NCBI GenBank assembly: GCA_963676635.1
Contig: OY781105.1
Location: 434,001-498,000, forward strand
DNA from: GCA-002708315 sp963676635
Lineage (GTDB): Bacteria; Bacteroidota; Bacteroidia; Bacteroidales; F082
Reading direction: 5' to 3'
DNA: 64,000 bases
Shown here: piece by piece, positions 49,481 to 57,254 of the stretch
How positions within the stretch are numbered: position 1 is the first letter of the stretch
Layout: the number at the start of each line of letters is the position of its first letter
The notes under the pieces: model-generated
What the model was told of the DNA's origin: nothing
Seen by the model: only the letters and a program-made list of their open reading frames with translations
Databases searched by the model: none
Made by a program: the position numbers and the translations under genes

Positions 49481-50719
49481 TTAAAATAATGGGTGTATGT
49501 GATATGGGTGTGCTGGTGAACCTTTTACGCGTTTTGCTTGTTTTAAATATCCAAGTTGGCGAAGAGCTACGCCAATCTTCTCAGGTGATAGATCGTTAAG
49601 AATGTCTCTACTTACTACTTTTTTATCGCGCAAAAGCTGAAGAATATCAATTGGCTGTAACCATTGCCCGTCATTATTATTAATTGGTTTTGTGAAGTTG
49701 GCCTCAAGAACCCTGATTGCGTTTGTTTCTATCATAAACCGTTGGTTATAATCGTAGAAATCTTTAAAATCATCAGGACCAAATTGGTATTGATAGCCTC
49801 CATTGTATAATGTGAGAGCTTCTGCCCATACCTGGTCGAAGTCAACATCTTTAATTATTTTGTCGTAATCGAGGGTTGCTATATGAATACATGCAAAACG
49901 CCTGGTTCCGAGTGATGGGATTAAAAAGCCTTTATCAGCACCGGTTTTATTATTACTTGTAAACATAGCGTTACCAATACGTAGCTTTCGACGTGGAAAT
50001 GGATCTAAACGATCCTTAATGTCTAACCATGGCGCACTCATTGTGCTTTTAAAATTCTCTGCAGTGAACTTATTAAGCCCGACAAATTCATCAAATAGGA
50101 TTAAAAAATTTTCTGTGAATGATTGTTGAAGATTAAAGCCGTATTTTTCTTTATCGGATTTCACTAACATAGGTTTCAAAGGTTCAGGACAGAGCATGTT
50201 ACAAAGAGTGGTTTTGCCTGTTCCTTCTTCTTCTTGGATGAAGCCTAGTGCTACCTCATTAATTCTATCACCAAGTCCGCAGGATACTGCAGCAGTAAGC
50301 CATTTTTTTAATATTTTAATAGTACGTTCCTTGTAATAGCTTTCAGGTTTATCGTAAATCACAGGTTTGAGACAATTACTGAGCTTTTCTATATGTGAAA
50401 TTCCCTTATATTCATCTTCCAGCGAATCAAAATATTCTGAAATTGGATTGAAATTGGGAATTTGGTTTTTTGAGTTCATTATCTTTCTCAGGATTGTATC
50501 ACTAACCGCTATTTCATTTTCAAGCAAATGCAGGCTTATATCATCCATCGTTGGAGGAAAAAGATATTTCTTCTTTTTGCTGATAATTTCTTTTTGTGCT
50601 GGTTTGAAACGATTGATTCGAATCTCATAATTTTCTAAAAGAAAGTTAATTACTCTTGATACAACATTATCAGAATAAGTTGTTTTTGATGATGAAATAT
50701 TAAGACTGCGTAATGGCAT
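49481..50719 (-). CDS. VapE-type P-loop ATPase, replication helper
   Basis: 412 aa. VirE/VapE core with GFIQEEEGTGKTTLCNML (Walker A), FLILFDEFVGLNKF (Walker B) and a sensor region (GNAMFTSNNKTGADKGFL); the C-terminus has a winged-helix-like stretch (IGVALRQLGYLKQ). Such ATPases act as superfamily 3-like helicases or replication initiators in phages. No primase domain is present. The start touches the DnaB stop by one base. Confidence 0.8.
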   Translation of the reverse strand: MPLRSLNISSSKTTYSDNVVSRVINFLLENYEIRINRFKPAQKEIISKKKKYLFPPTMDDISLHLLENEIAVSDTILRKIMNSKNQIPNFNPISEYFDSLEDEYKGISHIEKLSNCLKPVIYDKPESYYKERTIKILKKWLTAAVSCGLGDRINEVALGFIQEEEGTGKTTLCNMLCPEPLKPMLVKSDKEKYGFNLQQSFTENFLILFDEFVGLNKFTAENFKSTMSAPWLDIKDRLDPFPRRKLRIGNAMFTSNNKTGADKGFLIPSLGTRRFACIHIATLDYDKIIKDVDFDQVWAEALTLYNGGYQYQFGPDDFKDFYDYNQRFMIETNAIRVLEANFTKPINNNDGQWLQPIDILQLLRDKKVVSRDILNDLSPEKIGVALRQLGYLKQAKRVKGSPAHPYHIHPLF

Positions 50720-52152
50720 TAAACTGTAGGATTAAAAGGTTCGATATCGCTGAATTGTGTTAGATCTTGTGAATATTTTGCATAAACATCACCGGTGCGT
50801 CCTTGTCGGTTTTTGGATATTCCTAGAATCATCATTCCTCTAAGGTTATTGCCCTCATCATCTTCGAAAATTTGGTAGTATTCAGGACGATAAGGAAACA
50901 TAACTATATCGGCATCCTGCTCAATTGATCCTGATTCGCGTAGGTCGGAGAGTATTGGACGTTTCATTGTTCCCGGGCGCGATTCAACAGCCCGGCTCAG
51001 CTGTGCAAGTAAAATAATTGGGATTTTCAATTCTTTGGCCAGAAGCTTCAATCCTCTTGATAATTCAGAAACTTCTCTTTCGCGATTTTTATAATATTGA
51101 TTATCGTTATTACTTTCAATTAATTGAAGATAATCGATGACAATCATGTCACAAGTGCCTTTTCTGCGCTTACTGCGACTGATAGCGTTGATATGTTTAA
51201 GATCGGCACGTGGAGTATCGTCAATGTAAATTGGAAGCTCCTGGAGCATGGCAGATGCCTTGTGGTACATTGTAAATTCATCTTCTGATAATCTTCCTGA
51301 TTTCAGGTTATCAGCTTTAATACCACCATATGAACAAACAAGCCGATCGGCCAGTGAAATGTCATCCATTTCGAGCGAAAAGAAAAGAACATTCTTATTT
51401 ATTTTCGCTGCAGTTTTGGTAAAGAGATTAAGACCTACGGCAGTTTTCCCCATCGATGGGCGCGATGCAAGAATGATCAGTTCACCGGGCTTCCATCCTG
51501 ATGTTATTCTGTCAAGACTTTTTAACCCTGTCATTATACCCGGCATTTCATCCATCAACGCAAGTTTAACCCTGCGATCGATTTCTTTCATATGTTCGGC
51601 CATAACCTGCATCATTGTTTTCGATGATCTTTTGCCGGCAAATAATGAATCAAGCATATCGGTAGCCTGAGTGTAAATTGTTTTCATACCGTCAAAATCG
51701 CCTTCAAACGAAACTGCTGATAGCTCATGGCTGAGCCTAATAACTTCGCGCATTATATATTTTTCGTAAATAATATAAGCATATCTGGCTATGTTAACCG
51801 ATGATGAAATACGCGATGTAAGCATTGTTATTTGATAAGGACCTCCAACAGTTTCGAGCATCGCGTTATCTTTTAGGTAATTGGTTACGGTCATTAAATC
51901 TACCGGCTCTTTTTTTAAAGAAAGTTGCTCAATTGCTTTATAGATGAGTCTGTGCGATTCTTTATAAAATACATCAGGATCAAGTATATGCCCAATTTCA
52001 TCGTAAGCACCTGTTTCTATAAGCAATGCCCCGAGTATTGATTCTTCAAGATCGATTGCCTGTGGTTGTACTCTGCCGTGCTCAATTATTTCCGTTTGCA
52101 ACTTCTGACGGGAGTGTGAATCCTGCTTTTGCTGATAATTTTTCTTTGCCAT
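50719..52152 (-). CDS. dnaB: Replicative DNA helicase
   Basis: Unwinds DNA at the fork. 477 aa: DnaB N-terminal helical domain (AIDLEESILGALLIETGAYD), then the RecA-like ATPase with Walker A ASRPSMGKTAVG, Walker B MIVIDYLQLI and the ARG-finger region SGSIEQDADIVMF. Phage-encoded copy, alongside VapE, so the phage replicates partly on its own factors. It overlaps the upstream gene by 71 bp. Confidence 0.95.
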   Translation of the reverse strand: MAKKNYQQKQDSHSRQKLQTEIIEHGRVQPQAIDLEESILGALLIETGAYDEIGHILDPDVFYKESHRLIYKAIEQLSLKKEPVDLMTVTNYLKDNAMLETVGGPYQITMLTSRISSSVNIARYAYIIYEKYIMREVIRLSHELSAVSFEGDFDGMKTIYTQATDMLDSLFAGKRSSKTMMQVMAEHMKEIDRRVKLALMDEMPGIMTGLKSLDRITSGWKPGELIILASRPSMGKTAVGLNLFTKTAAKINKNVLFFSLEMDDISLADRLVCSYGGIKADNLKSGRLSEDEFTMYHKASAMLQELPIYIDDTPRADLKHINAISRSKRRKGTCDMIVIDYLQLIESNNDNQYYKNREREVSELSRGLKLLAKELKIPIILLAQLSRAVESRPGTMKRPILSDLRESGSIEQDADIVMFPYRPEYYQIFEDDEGNNLRGMMILGISKNRQGRTGDVYAKYSQDLTQFSDIEPFNPTV

Positions 52153-52579
52153 TTAATTCTGTTTTAATCTCGTTTACAGGGAAAATGTTTTGACTACCGG
52201 TGGCCATGTAAAATTTAAGCCAACTTGTAGCTGTAACAAGGTTACGTTCGGTGTATTTAATTAGTAGTTCAAGCCTGTATTTTTGCATGCGACTTCCCAT
52301 GCGTATGCCATGTTGCTCGACCATATAATCGTTATAAATATTCCAGGTATCGATAAACTCATTCGACATATCATCAAGCTTCACTTTAAGTTTAGGAACT
52401 GAATCGGTAACGAGCATATCGTGACGGCTCAAAGCTCTGCTAACAGCTTTATACGCTGCCGATGATTTGGTTTTCAGCTTATAATTGCGTGCAGAATTTG
52501 GCAGGTTCTCAAGTATCTGCTCAAAAAGTTCACTAAAAGTGTTGAGTTTATCAACCAGGTTGGTAAATGAATCGCGCAT
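52082..52579 (-). CDS. Hypothetical protein upstream of dnaB
   Basis: 165 aa, helical (NLVDKLNTFSELFEQILENL; YNDYMVEQHGIRMGSRMQKY; RLELLIKYTERNLVTATSWL). Could be a helicase loader by position, as loaders sit beside phage dnaB genes, but no AAA+ motif is present. It overlaps dnaB by 71 bp. Confidence 0.45.
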   Translation of the reverse strand: MRDSFTNLVDKLNTFSELFEQILENLPNSARNYKLKTKSSAAYKAVSRALSRHDMLVTDSVPKLKVKLDDMSNEFIDTWNIYNDYMVEQHGIRMGSRMQKYRLELLIKYTERNLVTATSWLKFYMATGSQNIFPVNEIKTELNGKEKLSAKAGFTLPSEVANGNN

Positions 52580-52589
52580 AAACGAGGAT

Positions 52590-52814
52590 TTATATAATTA
52601 ACTTTGCAGGGATGGCTTCAACTTTATAACTCGGCGGATCACACTCGATCAGCTTCTTTTCAAATTCCCAAGCGCGTGGTTCGTCCTTGTCAATTGCTAT
52701 ACGTGTAATATATGCATGACATTTAATACCTGTTTCTGTTTCACCCTCCCACACTCGGCAGGGGATACCGTTTAATTCGGTAATTAATGTTGTTGAGTTT
52801 AGTGTTACTTTCAT
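52590..52814 (-). CDS. Small hypothetical protein
   Basis: 74 aa from ATG 52814 (MKVTLNSTTLITELNGIPC). Beta-rich, with VWEGETETGIKCHAYITRIA. ATG 52814 lies 1 bp after the TOPRIM gene's stop; an in-frame ATG at 52832 would overlap it. Not recognised. Confidence 0.5.
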   Translation of the reverse strand: MKVTLNSTTLITELNGIPCRVWEGETETGIKCHAYITRIAIDKDEPRAWEFEKKLIECDPPSYKVEAIPAKLII

Positions 52815-52815
52815 A

Positions 52816-53694
52816 TTATAATGTTTTAACAAATTCTTTTAAATCTTTCACATATGTTTCTCTTTCAATTTCCTCTTCTTCAAGAAGCTCGTTTTCCAGT
52901 TCTTTATCAAAAAGATCACTAATGGCTTCACTACAAAGTGATTGTATTTTTTTTGGCTCAACAGCATCTAATTCAACCTGTCCCAGACCTTCCCATTTAG
53001 CTGTACGAGAATCGCCTTTTTTTGTTGGTGCTGGTGGAAGATTCCATTCTAAAACTTGTTCTTCTTTAAGGGCAACACGTATTAATTCAACTTTAATTCC
53101 AAATTCAACTTGAAGATTTTTCTGCATACTCCTTGGGATATCTTCACCGCTAGGATCATAATCGCCAAAGTAAAGAATTACAGGTATTTTTCCTTCTTTT
53201 TTCGCTTTTCTAAAACGATAATGAATTTGATTTAGAAATGTTAAAGATGGATAGCCCTTGCATGCCCCCAGAGCAACTGCCCATTCATCACATACAGAAC
53301 CAAAAACACCTATTAATGCTTTTTTTTCAATAAGTACTTCAGGGTAATAAGGTTGGTTTTCCCACTTTCTTTTATAGTAAGAATTTATCCAGGCTTTTAC
53401 TTGCCTTTTTCCTGTTTCAATTGATTCGAGTAAATCAGTATATTCCCATTCTGTTTCACTTTCCATTGAGCGGTCATGATCCGCAAAAACATCATAATCC
53501 ACAATTCCGTCTTTCCTGGCTTTAATCATTGCCGAAACAACGCGCTTGTAATGCTGTATTGTATTAGTCATTCCTCGTGACACGAGACGATAGTGAAGCC
53601 CTCTTAAAGTAAGGATTCCTTTTTCGTAGTTTTCTATTTCTTCGAGAGCATTCTCTATAATCCATGCTCGAGTGTAGATATCCTGAGTTTTCAT
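52816..53694 (-). CDS. Spo11/Topo VI-A-like TOPRIM protein
   Basis: 292 aa. Metal-binding TOPRIM: EVLIEKKALIGVF (Glu) and LYFGDYDPSGEDIPRSM (the DxD). N-terminal part is an HTH/5Y-CAP-like region (LRGLHYRLVSRGMTNTIQHY). The strand order and YFGD.DPSG.D are those of topoisomerase VI subunit A / Spo11. No catalytic Tyr is obvious in the usual place; the ATPase partner (subunit B) is absent. Related free-standing proteins occur in phages; role unknown. Confidence 0.7.
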   Translation of the reverse strand: MKTQDIYTRAWIIENALEEIENYEKGILTLRGLHYRLVSRGMTNTIQHYKRVVSAMIKARKDGIVDYDVFADHDRSMESETEWEYTDLLESIETGKRQVKAWINSYYKRKWENQPYYPEVLIEKKALIGVFGSVCDEWAVALGACKGYPSLTFLNQIHYRFRKAKKEGKIPVILYFGDYDPSGEDIPRSMQKNLQVEFGIKVELIRVALKEEQVLEWNLPPAPTKKGDSRTAKWEGLGQVELDAVEPKKIQSLCSEAISDLFDKELENELLEEEEIERETYVKDLKEFVKTL

Positions 53695-53726
53695 GTTATT
53701 ACTGATTAAAATGATAATTACTTAAA

Positions 53727-54071
53727 TTATTCTTTCTCGTGTCCGGTCACAGCATTTCCTATTTGCACGAAATTGCCTGATTTTTCAGATTTGTATCGCT
53801 CTGAACATTTTGTAGAACAATATTGCTGGGCGTTACTTTTTGGCTCATATATCCGGCCACAATAACGACATTTTTTCTCTTTTGCTTTTGATATTGCCCG
53901 AGTTACTGTTGACTTTGTTTCTGTTTTTGCCACAGCTTCTTTTTCTTCTTGGACACAGTTGTTTTTCGAATGAGGATTTGATTTAACATTACTGTCTTCT
54001 TTAATTATAACAATAATGTTTTCTGTTTCAATTGTGATTTGGTTTGATGCGACATTGATAGATGGTTTCAT
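53727..54071 (-). CDS. Zinc-ribbon protein
   Basis: 114 aa from ATG 54071. C-terminal CRYCGRIYEPKSNAQQYCST followed by KC gives a four-Cys zinc site; the N-terminal half is polar and low-complexity. An upstream ATG (54113) is in frame but lies in a hairpin, so I prefer 54071. Possibly a DNA-binding or nuclease-helper protein. Confidence 0.55.
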   Translation of the reverse strand: MKPSINVASNQITIETENIIVIIKEDSNVKSNPHSKNNCVQEEKEAVAKTETKSTVTRAISKAKEKKCRYCGRIYEPKSNAQQYCSTKCSERYKSEKSGNFVQIGNAVTGHEKE

Positions 54072-54084
54072 AGTGAGATGTTTT

Positions 54085-54126
54085 AAAAAAGAAAGCCGAC
54101 ACTGTCGGTGCACGGTTGGCCGGCTT
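54085..54126 (-). terminator. Hairpin between two early genes
   Basis: On the minus strand AAGCCG (54126-54121) pairs with CGGCTT, ending in TTTCTTTTTT (54085-54094). It lies after the 71-aa gene and before the zinc-ribbon gene. Confidence 0.5.
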
Positions 54127-54148
54127 CCTGGTTGTTAATTATTAATTA

Positions 54149-54364
54149 TTAATTGAATTCTTCAAAAAGGTTGATTTTGGGCTCACCATTACGGTTATAG
54201 GCCCAATTCTCATAATTTTGAAACATTGTTGACGACATGGAAACATTAATAAGTCCGTTGTGTTCATCTCTATCCTGGTTACGAAATTCTTCGAGCATGA
54301 GCCCTACTATCTTTCGTTCATTCTCAGGTATGTCACAACCCTCTTTAAGTTTATTGATTATCAC
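54149..54364 (-). CDS. Small phage early protein
   Basis: 71 aa, acidic, helical N-terminus (NKLKEGCDIPENERKIVGLM) and polar end (NWAYNRNGEPKINLFEEFN). Not recognised. It follows the 63-aa gene by 15 bp. Confidence 0.45.
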   Translation of the reverse strand: MIINKLKEGCDIPENERKIVGLMLEEFRNQDRDEHNGLINVSMSSTMFQNYENWAYNRNGEPKINLFEEFN

Positions 54365-54379
54365 ATCTATTTTTTTTCA

Positions 54380-54571
54380 TCAGTGTTTGTATTTTAATTC
54401 ATTATTGATCGCAACAATGCGGGCTTTTGAAGCTTCAATTTCGAGATTGATTTTATCGTATGCTTTTTTAGGAGCGTCAGAAAGACAATCCCGTTCGGCA
54501 CGAAGTTGGGATATGTAAACTTCGTAAGCGCGCTTGTCGCGCTGTAACATAGGTTTAGCTTCAATAATCAT
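54380..54571 (-). CDS. Small coiled-coil early protein
   Basis: 63 aa, one long charged helix (YISQLRAERDCLSDAPKKAY, NLEIEASKARIVAINNELKY). Overlaps the next gene upstream by 4 bp. Function unknown. Confidence 0.45.
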   Translation of the reverse strand: MIIEAKPMLQRDKRAYEVYISQLRAERDCLSDAPKKAYDKINLEIEASKARIVAINNELKYKH

Positions 54572-54870
54572 GATAAATATGTTTCGGCTTGTGTTACAAA
54601 TAAATTGAACCTTGACACAGTTACCTGAGAGCGTTCACAGATAAGCTCTCTGATTTCGGCCCGGTGTTTTATAATAAACAAGGCAGCGCCCTGATTTGTG
54701 AACTTGTAATTAGTATAAGGTTGTATAATATCAAGTACAGCACGCATCCGGGCAGGGCGTTTCTGGCTACGACCTGAATTAACTAGGTAAGTACGTTGTT
54801 TGTGAACTGCTTTCAGAAACTTTGAAAACTCGTTACCTAAGTGGCATTGTGGAATTGTTGTTGATTTCAT
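54568..54870 (-). CDS. Small basic early protein
   Basis: 100 aa, Arg/Lys-rich (FLKAVHKQRTYLVNSGRSQK), with an HTH-like end (AEIRELICERSQVTVSRFNL). Overlaps both neighbours by 4 bp. Might bind DNA; not recognised. Confidence 0.45.
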   Translation of the reverse strand: MKSTTIPQCHLGNEFSKFLKAVHKQRTYLVNSGRSQKRPARMRAVLDIIQPYTNYKFTNQGAALFIIKHRAEIRELICERSQVTVSRFNLFVTQAETYLS

Positions 54871-55136
54871 GATAATAAGTAATTAATTGTTAATATTTCG
54901 TGTTTGATTTTTGCGCGGATAGAGGGTTTGGTAATAAGTTGTAAGTAGTTATTCATTTTACTACGCTTTTCGCAAAGTTCATCATCGGTATAAAACCGTA
55001 GCCGTTTTTCGGAATACGAAAAAGGAGGAAACACAGAAAACCTCCGTGGCTTGAAAAAACGTCTACATGAAAAAGCTATATGTGTTTTTTTTGTCATCAG
55101 TAAAATAAAGTTAGATGATGCGTTTTTCGACTGCAA
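54867..55136 (-). CDS. Small basic early protein
   Basis: 89 aa, or 76 from the second Met (MTKKTHIAFSCRRFFKPRRF). Rich in Phe, Arg and Lys in the first half, helical at the end. The long form overlaps the LuxR-type gene by 26 bp, so the shorter start is plausible. Function unknown. Confidence 0.4.
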   Translation of the reverse strand: MQSKNASSNFILLMTKKTHIAFSCRRFFKPRRFSVFPPFSYSEKRLRFYTDDELCEKRSKMNNYLQLITKPSIRAKIKHEILTINYLLS

Positions 55137-55653
55137 AACGGCAGATACCTACCTTAGAATTACAACCAATTTTTTTATTAATATTAACACGATGTTGATT
55201 AGCAGTGTTAACAGAAATACCTAATCTGTCAGCAATCTGTTTGTCGGCAAGATCTTGGGCAATAAGCTTTATAACATCAATTTCACGCGGAGTGAGGCAA
55301 CCGTTTTTGGCTTGCACATGCTTACAAAGTTTTCCTTCAACAGGGCATCTTCCCCGCTCTCCACAATCGTAATACTCAGTTGTATGCACATTGCCCGATA
55401 TATCAGCTTTGTTATCGAAACCTCCATAGCGGCACAGCCCGTATTTCATTAATCTAGCTCGCTCAGCATTTATTCCAAGCTGGTCGAGTGAAATTTGAGC
55501 CAGCGTATCAGCTTCGAGTTGCGATTTTAATTCAATTAATACTTCAAGAGGAAAATCATTATAATGCACAATCTCAACGTTAATAAGGTGAAGCTCACCA
55601 TCTATTCCGATGAATTCTTTGTTCAGACTATTAAGGTATTCAGGTAATTTCAT
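55111..55653 (-). CDS. LuxR-type HTH regulator
   Basis: 180 aa. C-terminal GerE/LuxR helix-turn-helix (LTPREIDVIKLIAQDLADKQ, ADRLGISVNTANQHRVNI). The N-terminal part is not a receiver domain; the middle has a cysteine cluster (YYDCGERGRCPVEGKLCKHV) suited to metal binding. A likely early regulator, translated with the Cro-like gene (4-bp overlap). Confidence 0.8.
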   Translation of the reverse strand: MKLPEYLNSLNKEFIGIDGELHLINVEIVHYNDFPLEVLIELKSQLEADTLAQISLDQLGINAERARLMKYGLCRYGGFDNKADISGNVHTTEYYDCGERGRCPVEGKLCKHVQAKNGCLTPREIDVIKLIAQDLADKQIADRLGISVNTANQHRVNINKKIGCNSKVGICRFAVEKRII

Positions 55654-55865
55654 AACGAGTTGATTTTTTGCGCATTATTAATAAGGTAATTCTGGTATGT
55701 TTCAGCAATTATGATAGCAGAATCAATAATTTGTTTATTGATATTTCGCCTGCCAGATAATACATCCCTCACGTATTGCGGCGTAAAACCTGTTTCATCA
55801 CTAATTTGCTTGACCCCGTCGTGCGGTAATTTTTGTTTCAATTTTTGAAGATCGTCGTTAGTCAT
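55650..55865 (-). CDS. Cro-like repressor
   Basis: 71 aa: HTH with GVKQISDETGFTPQYVRDVL, then GRRNINKQIID. First gene of the early minus-strand operon, divergent from the plus-strand repressor. In temperate phages this position encodes Cro. Control of the switch is inference. Confidence 0.7.
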   Translation of the reverse strand: MTNDDLQKLKQKLPHDGVKQISDETGFTPQYVRDVLSGRRNINKQIIDSAIIIAETYQNYLINNAQKINSL

Positions 55866-55877
55866 AGTTAAATACTA

Positions 55878-55957
55878 TTTACATTGTTTCCGAATTGTTA
55901 TATATTTGTTTCGGAATTGTTTCGCAAATGTAAGGTATTTATCTGTTATGTGTCAAG
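55878..55957. promoter_or_regulatory. Lysogeny switch region
   Basis: Plus strand TATATTTG at 55901-55908 (with TTTA at 55878-55881, 19-bp spacer) points to the repressor gene; minus strand TACATTTG at 55932-55925 (with TTGA at 55956-55953) points to the early operon. The two promoters face each other and overlap. The inverted repeat TTCCGAA (about 55888-55894) / TTCGGAA (about 55910-55916) is a likely operator. Confidence 0.55.
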
Positions 55958-55990
55958 TAAAAAACAGATTATTTTCATAATATTCACTAT

Positions 55991-56389
55991 ATGTCAATAA
56001 ATCAAAGAGTTGCATACTGGTTTAAAAAACAAAAAGAAAGCGGGTTGTCACAAGCAAAATTTGCTGATTTATGGGGAATTAGTAGACAGACAGTAGGTCA
56101 ATATGCAAGAGAGAATGGTTCAATTGGCATTACACCTATATGTAAAATACTTGACTACGACAAACAATTAAATGCTCGTTGGTTAATATTAGGAGAAGGA
56201 TCGATGTATAATAATGAAGTAGATGAAAGTGAAAAAACAGTAAAAGAATACGAAATAACATTAAACAACACCTATATAACCGAGCAAAAATTATTATTAC
56301 AGAAATTAGAATCATCAAAAGATGCACAAATAGCTGATTTGAAAAATCAGGTTACATTTTTAAAGAATTTAATTGAAGAAAGATTATAA
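55991..56389 (+). CDS. Phage repressor (HTH plus coiled coil)
   Basis: 132 aa. N-terminal HTH (SQAKFADLWGISRQTVGQYA) and C-terminal coiled coil (KNQVTFLKNLIEERL). No S24 peptidase domain, so induction would not use RecA-stimulated self-cleavage. Transcribed opposite to the early operon. CI-like role inferred. Confidence 0.75.
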   Translation: MSINQRVAYWFKKQKESGLSQAKFADLWGISRQTVGQYARENGSIGITPICKILDYDKQLNARWLILGEGSMYNNEVDESEKTVKEYEITLNNTYITEQKLLLQKLESSKDAQIADLKNQVTFLKNLIEERL

Positions 56390-56412
56390 TTTTTTTCAAA
56401 AAAAAGTTGATA

Positions 56413-56429
56413 AGTCAAAAAAGTCAAAA
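56413..56429 (+). promoter_or_regulatory. Possible integrase arm-type sites, right end
   Basis: AGTCAAAA at 56413-56420 and 56422-56429, as at the left end (17744-17763). Confidence 0.4.
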
Positions 56430-56472
56430 TATAACACACATGAAATCAATAGGTTTGGATACGGAAAAAGTT

Positions 56473-56488
56473 TCCGGTCTTCCACCCG
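56473..56488. other. attR core of the prophage
   Basis: Second copy of TCCGGTCTTCCACCCG. Right end of the element; host sequence resumes with the tRNA-His terminator. Confidence 0.93.
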
Positions 56489-56490
56489 TA

Positions 56491-56526
56491 AAACACTGTT
56501 TCAGAAATGAAACAGTGTTTTTTTTT
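56491..56526 (+). terminator. Original tRNA-His terminator, displaced
   Basis: AAACACTGTTTC (56491-56502) pairs with GAAACAGTGTTT (56509-56520), then a run of T. It directly follows attR, so before integration it stood 2 bp behind the shared 16-bp core. Confidence 0.85.
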
Positions 56527-56532
56527 GCTAAT

Positions 56533-56695
56533 TAACCCTCCTATCAGCTTGCAGCGGAAACAGCGCCAAGGCTACGACCTCCTTCTCAGCCTAAGGCTAC
56601 GACCTCCTTCGCCAAGGCTACGGCGGTCAATGGCGGTCAATGGCGGGCACCCTCCTACGCCAAGGCTACGGCGGGCGAAGGAGGAAAGACCAGTT
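56533..56695. repeat. GC-rich dispersed repeat with inverted ends
   Basis: Begins with one copy of a dispersed unit (CCCTCCTATCAGCTTGCAGC...) also seen at 57981 and 58306. The second part repeats CAAGGCTACG and CGGTCAATGG and carries an 11-bp inverted repeat, CCTCCTTCGCC (56603-56613) / GGCGAAGGAGG (56674-56684). Non-coding. Confidence 0.6.
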
Positions 56696-56719
56696 GATAA
56701 TTACGGAGTGTGGGGTTTT

Positions 56720-56840
56720 TAACATTTGAATTTTGGTTATTGATATTTGTTTGACATTTGGTGCTTGGTGATTGAGATTTGTTTGTCATTTGGTGCCTGT
56801 CATTTGGTACTTATTAATTGGAATTTGGAATTTAAAATAA
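56720..56840. repeat. Degenerate heptamer stretch before rnpB
   Basis: Units such as GACATTT, GGTGCTT, GGTGATT, GAGATTT, GTCATTT, GGTGCCT, GTCATTT, GGTACTT, GGAATTT, GGAATTT follow at 7-bp steps. Confidence 0.55.
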
Positions 56841-56859
56841 TGGAAATCCCAAAAAACAC

Positions 56860-56867
56860 TACTTTTG
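56860..56867 (+). promoter_or_regulatory. rnpB promoter -7 box
   Basis: TACTTTTG fits TAnnTTTG and ends 6 bp before the mapped 5' end of rnpB. Confidence 0.6.
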
Positions 56868-56873
56868 CAGCAT

Positions 56874-57235
56874 TAACGGGCTAATCCATCGCCAGTCGCT
56901 GACTGGAGGAAAGTCGGGACAGCACAGGGCGCCTTACTTCCTAACGGGAAGGGTCGGCCAACAGGCTGATACAGACAGGGCCACAGAGAAAGTAGCCTAT
57001 GTCGGTTATGCCGGCAGGTGAATGTGAAAACGTGAGGTAAGAGCTCACGCTGTTCGGTGGTGACATCGCGCAGGGGTAAACCTTAAGGGCTGCAAGATCA
57101 AATATACCGGCGGTAAGGGCTGCCCGTCCGATGCCGGAGGGTAGATTGCTAAAGGTGCATGGTGACATGTACCGCAGATAAATGATGGATGTCCGCCTAA
57201 GGCGGATTACAGAATCCCGCTTATTGGCCCGTTAA
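56874..57235 (+). ncRNA. rnpB: RNase P RNA
   Basis: Catalytic RNA that trims the 5' ends of tRNAs, about 362 nt, in line with the bacterial type A. Its ends pair: TTAACGGGC (56874-) with GCCCGTTAA (-57235). Conserved core: GAGGAAAGTCGGGACAGCAC near 56906 (the usual GAGGAAAGTCCGGGC has one base changed) and ACAGAATCCCGCTTA near 57210. It lies between the prophage end and trmD. Confidence 0.93.
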
Positions 57236-57254
57236 TACTTTAAATTTCATTATT

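Larger units (their letters stand above)
17673..56488. mobile_element. Integrated siphovirus-like prophage in tRNA-His
   Basis: Bounded by a 16-bp direct repeat at the 3' end of tRNA-His. Contents: tyrosine integrase, repressor and Cro-like switch, DnaB and VapE-type replication genes, terminase, capsid with maturation protease, portal, tape measure, tail genes, holin, lysozyme and a diversity-generating retroelement. No sheath, baseplate-spike or transposase genes are seen, so a long non-contractile tail is likely. No large gene looks broken, so it may be inducible. Packaging, head, tail and lysis modules are present; which tail gene forms the tube is not settled. Confidence 0.93.

Noticed and set aside
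54149..54870. Toxin-antitoxin pair among the early genes
   Set aside because: No known toxin or antitoxin motif; these are small genes of a phage early operon.
56507..56722. 71-codon frame in the GC-rich repeat
   Set aside because: Composed of repeat translation; no start context.
56941..57168. Minus-strand frame inside rnpB
   Set aside because: Antisense of the RNase P RNA; pattern is RNA structure.
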